A stretch of 64,000 nt of DNA from Rhodobacteraceae bacterium Alg231-30 (lineage in GTDB: Bacteria; Pseudomonadota; Alphaproteobacteria; Rhodobacterales; Rhodobacteraceae), in NCBI GenBank assembly GCA_900143615.1, contig FREU01000001.1:334767-398766 (forward strand), written 5' to 3'. Of this stretch, positions 60,227-64,000 are shown piece by piece (within the stretch, counting starts at the first letter, position 1; every line of letters begins with the position of its first letter). Below the pieces are notes generated by a model. That model was not told where the DNA came from. It saw only the letters and a list, made by a program, of their open reading frames with translations, and did not search any database. The translations under genes and the position numbers were made by a program.

Positions 60227-60540
60227 AACCCCCTGAAAAACGGTGTAGGGTGGGGGTCTAAGGTCCGCCGCAACCCGACCCCTGCTATCTGGCCTTAAAC
60301 CTTCCTGCGGCTGGTATTTCTGATTTTCAGCCCCTTCGGGGTGGAAATCCCTTTTATGGGCAAGTGTGTATTGGCCTTGACGGCAATTCGCCAGCGTTTA
60401 ACGGCGGCTTTGCGCAAGAAGCGGAGTTAGCAAACATACAGGTAACTGTAGAGTTTGTTTAATCAAAAAAATCTGTTTCCAAGTACGATAGATAATTGTT
60501 ACAGACAAAGCCGTTAGAGGTTTCCAAAGGACAGGAAATA
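60227..60540. other. Gene-free spacer between H-NS and Shedu genes
   Basis: A 314-base interval with small hairpins such as CCCC-TTC-GGGG (60331-60341). A 24-codon ATG frame at 60357 has no clear ribosome site. The last about 100 bases are AT-rich and probably hold the Shedu promoter; I could not place it precisely. Confidence 0.55.
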
Positions 60541-61767
60541 ATGGGTGATGCACCACTGACTGATGTAAATCAGATGGCACATGCTTTTATGGAGCTATTC
60601 AAGGAAAATTATTGGAAGCCGTTTCACCTGAAACTGGAAGCAAACCCAAAGCTTAAGCAAAGAGTCCCTTCGTTTCTGCAGCATCACGACAACATGGTGA
60701 TATATTTTGGGCGCACTCACATCGCTGTTGAGTACCTCGGTTCGGAATTTGAAGACGAACCAACCGGTACGTACCCAATCAATGTTAAAGCATTTGATTT
60801 CTCTACTAGGGAAACCAACCTTCTTGAGAAGATAGTCGGCTTCAATCTCGGGTCGACAATGGACTTCGCCATGGAGCTGCCAGTATATTCGGACGATTTG
60901 ATTCTGGCATCGCAGGCTGGTTGGGAAAAGCTATTTGAACTCGATTGGAACCATTCAGCAGAGGAAGCCGTTTTTGGGTTCAATTTGAGTTTGCCTACAC
61001 CGGCGGTTGGGGAATTCTGCCGCCTCGTAAACGCCAAGTTTTTTGATGCCAACGAGAATGGCCTCATAACGCGACGAATACAATGGGTAGATTTTTTCCC
61101 AATTGAGCTTGTCGAAGGAGACGGGGAAACCGATGAGATAAGCATCCCTACACAAAACTGGGGTGCGCTTGCCAAAAAGGATGCGGAAACAAACCTGCCT
61201 CTCCAGAGCGACTACAGGTTCCAGAAATTGCCCTTAATCAATGAATTCGTTGAGCTTTGGGGAAATAGTGAAACGACAGAACCGCAGATTACCCAGTTCC
61301 TCGCAGAGGATCGGAACAATTTCATACTTACAATGCGGTTTGGAGCACGGGCCATAGAAGCGGAAGCTCTTTGTGAATGGCAAAGCGAATTTCGCAAGAA
61401 CATCAAACCGGATTTTTTTATCGTCAACACCAATGGCTATGCTGACATTGTAGAGTTCAAATTACCTGATATTGGGAAATCTTTGGTTGTCGGAAGAGAA
61501 AACCGGGAAACGTTTGGGGCTTGGCTGCAAGGCTATATCGCACAAACACGAGTCTATTCAGAATTTTTTGACGATCCGAACAATCGAAAGTGGTTCGAGG
61601 AAAAATATGGTTTTAAAGTCTTTAAACCGCGTCGCTATCTTGTTGTTGGCCGAAGGGCTGACTTTGAACCGGAACAATGGCGATCTATAGCCGCGGACTA
61701 TCGGGACATCGAATTGTTGAATTTTGATGATCTCGTTGATGGCGTTAAGGTACAGTTTTATATGTGA
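60541..61767 (+). CDS. Shedu-type anti-phage nuclease (DUF4263/SduA-like)
   Basis: A 408-residue protein. The C-terminal about 160 residues match the Shedu DUF4263 domain, a PD-(D/E)xK nuclease fold. KPDFFIV gives Asp291, ADIVEFKLP gives the Glu305-x-Lys307 pair, and GYIAQTRVY gives Gln335; a final strand set RRYLVVGRRADF follows. QITQFLAEDRNNFIL before it corresponds to the usual lead-in helix of Shedu. The N-terminal about 240 residues are not recognised and vary among Shedu proteins, where they may sense the phage. The ATG at 60541 follows AAAGGACAGG. It is a single-gene defence system next to a phage capsid gene. Confidence 0.78.
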   Translation: MGDAPLTDVNQMAHAFMELFKENYWKPFHLKLEANPKLKQRVPSFLQHHDNMVIYFGRTHIAVEYLGSEFEDEPTGTYPINVKAFDFSTRETNLLEKIVGFNLGSTMDFAMELPVYSDDLILASQAGWEKLFELDWNHSAEEAVFGFNLSLPTPAVGEFCRLVNAKFFDANENGLITRRIQWVDFFPIELVEGDGETDEISIPTQNWGALAKKDAETNLPLQSDYRFQKLPLINEFVELWGNSETTEPQITQFLAEDRNNFILTMRFGARAIEAEALCEWQSEFRKNIKPDFFIVNTNGYADIVEFKLPDIGKSLVVGRENRETFGAWLQGYIAQTRVYSEFFDDPNNRKWFEEKYGFKVFKPRRYLVVGRRADFEPEQWRSIAADYRDIELLNFDDLVDGVKVQFYM

Positions 61768-62006
61768 AACCGATCAGTCGGCGTTACGGGCGCCAGCAAG
61801 GTGTTTGGTGAATGTAATGCCGAATGGGCGGCTGCAAACCGCCGCTCGAACAAAATCCTTAGACTTCGCGAAGTGACTTCTTTCGGCTGCTTCGGCACTC
61901 AGGAGAGCCGTGGCGAACAACCACAATTATCCGTCTTAACACCAAAACACTTATGGGCAAACGAGACCAAGTCCAACTTGTTCACCGGCAAGAAGGGGCA
62001 TCCATA

Positions 62007-62273
62007 TCAATTCACCCGTTTTTGGAGCCGCGAAAAAACAGCATCTGTGATTCCAAAGTTCTTTCCGGCGATCTCAGTGATCAACTGTTTGAATGTGTCC
62101 TTCATGTCGATTTGCTCAAGACCAACGGACCCCATACTTTGGGCAATAGCGTTTGCTCCGATTTTCTGGTTCTCCAAGGCGAACTGAAACAAAAGGTTGA
62201 TGACGCGGATTTGGTCAGGGTTGAGCGACAGCTTGAACTTTTCTTCCTCGGACAAATCGATCAAATGTGACAT
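62007..62273 (-). CDS. Small hypothetical protein downstream of the capsid gene
   Basis: An 88-residue, mostly helical protein (LSEEEKFKLSLNPDQIRVINLLFQFALEN...). Its ATG is one base after the capsid stop codon, so it is co-translated with it. By position it could be a head-completion or decoration protein, but nothing in the sequence proves that. Cysteines and membrane segments are absent. Confidence 0.6.
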   Translation of the reverse strand: MSHLIDLSEEEKFKLSLNPDQIRVINLLFQFALENQKIGANAIAQSMGSVGLEQIDMKDTFKQLITEIAGKNFGITDAVFSRLQKRVN

Positions 62274-62274
62274 T

Positions 62275-63690
62275 TTACCAAGCTACTCCCGTCAGGTATG
62301 CGCGGCTTTCGAGCCGGAACATTCCCCAGCTGACCTCGTTAATGTGGCGGAGGGCCTGTGCGTTTTGCTGGAAGGTGCTGTGGACTTCGGAGGCTGGCAA
62401 GGTTCCGGCTGCGTCGGAAACTTCGATTGAACCTGCGGTAGTGACTGCGCCGTAGTCTTGCATCGCAGGTTCTGCGCCGCCGTTCACCGTGCCTTGGTCG
62501 TCCACCATCACGAGCGTTACAGAATTGGAAATGTCGATTTCTGGCGAGTTTAGCCAGACAGCGAAATCGTCCGCGTCGATTGTGTAAACCTTGTCAGTCG
62601 GCACATTGGGCGAAACGATCAGTGGAACCCCAAAGATTTCGTTCTTTTCCTCAATCTCCTTGCGGAAAATGAACTGACCGTCTTGGGCGAGCATCCGAAG
62701 GCGCAAGACCCGCGCTGGATCCATAATTAGGACGGGCTTCCGAGGCCGGACAGCTAAGACATTGTTTAAGAGCCAGCTTAGGTCCGCGACGATTGATGCG
62801 AAGTCTGTGCCGGAACTCGCTTGGTTTGTAGCGCCGTTGAAGGGGGAGGCGGGTGCCGTAATCCCGATTGCGCCCAAAGTCGGCTCCAAGATGTAACCGT
62901 CAAGGAAGTCGATTAGATCATCAGTGATCGTTTCCTCAATGATCTCGGCAATCTGTGGGGTCGAAACCCGCGCCAACTCGTTGGAGAAAGTCGAAATAAG
63001 ACCCGTTTTGTAGCGCATATAGGTGCTGGAATTGATCGTCCCGTCCTTAACAGGAATGGTCGCGCCTTCCGCGACGAAGGCAGGGCGCATCTGTCCATTG
63101 CGGTTTCGGCTCGGCATCGTAAGGCTGTTGTTATCCCCGAAAGGCAAGCGCCGTGCGCCGTGACGCACGAGACCGCCCAAAACCGATTGCTTTTCCAGTG
63201 GAGATAGGAACGCCAAAGTGTCGGATTGAACTAAACTGGCCGCCCACAGTGCGTTGGTCGTTGTCGCTGGGTCGGTGCTGGATTTCAGGATTTTCGCGTA
63301 TGCCAGCTTGCGCTTTAGCGCGTTCTCTGGCCCAGGGAAAATCTCCTCAATGGTTTCTTTCTCTGGGCGCTGCTTTGTGCGGCGAAGAAAGACTGCGGCG
63401 GCGGCGGCTGCCGAGGATTTCATTGGGTCTGGACGCGCCACTGTCTTCGGCTTCGCGGGGGGAGGGGGCAGCTTGGCGGTAACGGCGACAGGGCGATTGA
63501 GCGCCTTTTCTAAAGCCTCCATCTGGCCCAAAAGCTTAGGAAGCCTATCGGCCATTTCCAGATTTTCCATTAGGGCTTTTGTGGCGGCTTGCTGTTTCAG
63601 GTTTTCTCGGTGCTCTGCGCCGCGCTTCTGGACTGCCTTTGTCTCGCGGGATGCCGCATTTGACGATTGGCGATATAGATTGCTGGACAT
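62275..63690 (-). CDS. HK97-fold phage major capsid protein
   Basis: A 471-residue protein. The first about 75 residues are charged coiled coil (AEHRENLKQQAATKALMENLEMADRL), like a scaffold or delta domain. A Pro/Ala-rich linker (LPPPPAKPKTVARP) precedes the HK97-type capsid fold. That fold includes the N-arm motif FVAEGATIPVKDGTINSS, the spine helix IAEIIEETITDDLIDFLDGYILE, a P-domain stretch and a late beta hinge (IFGVPLIVSPNVP, VYTIDADDFAVWL). No protease or portal is visible within the window. Its start overlaps the upstream gene's stop by one base. Confidence 0.85.
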   Translation of the reverse strand: MSSNLYRQSSNAASRETKAVQKRGAEHRENLKQQAATKALMENLEMADRLPKLLGQMEALEKALNRPVAVTAKLPPPPAKPKTVARPDPMKSSAAAAAAVFLRRTKQRPEKETIEEIFPGPENALKRKLAYAKILKSSTDPATTTNALWAASLVQSDTLAFLSPLEKQSVLGGLVRHGARRLPFGDNNSLTMPSRNRNGQMRPAFVAEGATIPVKDGTINSSTYMRYKTGLISTFSNELARVSTPQIAEIIEETITDDLIDFLDGYILEPTLGAIGITAPASPFNGATNQASSGTDFASIVADLSWLLNNVLAVRPRKPVLIMDPARVLRLRMLAQDGQFIFRKEIEEKNEIFGVPLIVSPNVPTDKVYTIDADDFAVWLNSPEIDISNSVTLVMVDDQGTVNGGAEPAMQDYGAVTTAGSIEVSDAAGTLPASEVHSTFQQNAQALRHINEVSWGMFRLESRAYLTGVAW

Positions 63691-64000
63691 TATTCTTCTT
63701 CCTTGCTCTCAGTGGTGAAAAAGCCCTCAAGCCGCTTTAATCGGGCAGTGAGATTGGCGTTGGTCGCCTCAAGCTGCTCAATCCGCTCATTACGCTCAGT
63801 GTTCTTGGCGTTCATTTGGTCGGTGAAGGATTGGAGGCTTTGGATTGCCTTGAAAGCGTCCAAGATTGACTCTGAATGCGAGCCCAAAACCTTGGCGATT
63901 GCGCTTTCCTTGCCGAGATAGCGGCTTATTTTCTGGTTAACGAAATTGCGCGTGACGATTGTTGATTTGGGAGGGGATTTTATTGGCTGAGAATAATCAG
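63690..64000 (-). CDS. Coiled-coil phage-associated protein (5'-truncated by window)
   Basis: The minus-strand frame is open to the end of the window. The last about 65 residues include a leucine/charged coiled coil (MNAKNTERNERIEQLEATNANLTARLKRLEGFF) and an acidic tail ending SKEEE. The part before it, with TRNFVNQKISRYLGKESAIAKVLG, has no ATG, so the gene starts beyond the window. A TTG at 63887 is a formal but unlikely start. The stop overlaps the capsid start (TAATG). It might be a head or capsid-assembly accessory. Confidence 0.65.
   Translation of the reverse strand, partial: DYSQPIKSPPKSTIVTRNFVNQKISRYLGKESAIAKVLGSHSESILDAFKAIQSLQSFTDQMNAKNTERNERIEQLEATNANLTARLKRLEGFFTTESKEEE

Noticed and set aside
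61801-62187. 128-codon plus-strand frame between the Shedu and small phage genes
   Set aside because: It overlaps the antisense of a gene coupled to the capsid gene and lacks a ribosome site. The 61768-62006 gap itself shows only small palindromes.

Overview
The window is a piece of an alphaproteobacterial chromosome, most likely a marine Rhodobacteraceae (Roseobacter group) bacterium. The case rests on the split b'/b ATP synthase genes, a DUF1013/TrcR cell-cycle regulator, the fnrL-hemN-uspA-ccoNOQP-ccoGHIS respiratory cluster with FnrL-type boxes, a membrane-anchored cytochrome c(y), Hint-domain and LpxR-like proteins, and a moderately GC-rich composition. No tRNA, rRNA, insertion sequence or CRISPR array was recognised.

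Region 1 (1-12.7 kb) is housekeeping. It holds the end of the F0 ATP synthase operon, a small lipoprotein, a secreted RNase T2, trcR, the dnaX-phzF-ybaB-recR run, a dual-specificity-type phosphatase, cytochrome c(y), pheA, nudC and a CpdB/UshA-type nucleotidase, followed by the SRP RNA gene (ffs) with its promoter. Region 2 (13-18.8 kb) is a complete yejABEF-type oligopeptide ABC transporter operon with overlapping genes.

Region 3 (18.8-31.2 kb) is the low-oxygen module. It contains hemN (oxygen-independent coproporphyrinogen oxidase), fnrL, a universal stress protein, the cbb3 oxidase operon ccoNOQP, an AraC-type regulator, and the cbb3 assembly operon ccoGHIS, including a 52-residue ccoS. 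Perfect or near-perfect FNR boxes (TTGAT/C-N4-ATCAA) lie before hemN/fnrL, ccoN, ccoG and between hemC and hemE. A further one sits between ccoP and the AraC gene. There it has a -10 hexamer at class II spacing and is followed about 70-120 nt later by a strong intrinsic terminator, so it looks like the promoter of a roughly 120-nt FnrL-driven small RNA.

Region 4 (31.3-39.9 kb) has a SPOR-tailed D,D-carboxypeptidase, a HAD hydrolase, clpS, an RsmC-like methyltransferase, an SDR lacking its catalytic lysine, hemF, a membrane protein, and divergent hemC/hemE. With hemN and hemF this gives four heme-biosynthesis genes in the window. Region 5 (39.9-44.4 kb) is a minus-strand acyl-CoA cluster: AMACR-like CaiB/BaiF, LCAD-type dehydrogenase, two MaoC proteins and an SCP2-type thiolase. 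It resembles branched or steroid side-chain beta-oxidation modules. Region 6 (44.5-54.1 kb) has an asparaginase, a hybrid histidine kinase with an adjacent periplasmic molybdopterin-fold protein, a LuxR-type response regulator, and a set of envelope proteins (DUF2092, a proline-rich repeat/peptidoglycan-binding protein, an LpxR-like lipid A deacylase) plus a Hint-domain protein.

Region 7 (54.2-57.5 kb) is a two-gene NRPS-like unit: a free-standing adenylating enzyme overlapping a carrier-thioesterase-TPR fusion, with no condensation domain. rpsD follows. Region 8 (58.5 kb to the end) looks like the edge of a mobile island. It is visibly more AT-rich and carries a coiled-coil/winged-helix-like protein, an H-NS family protein, a Shedu (DUF4263) anti-phage nuclease, and a minus-strand phage structural segment with an HK97-fold major capsid protein and small coiled-coil proteins running off the window.
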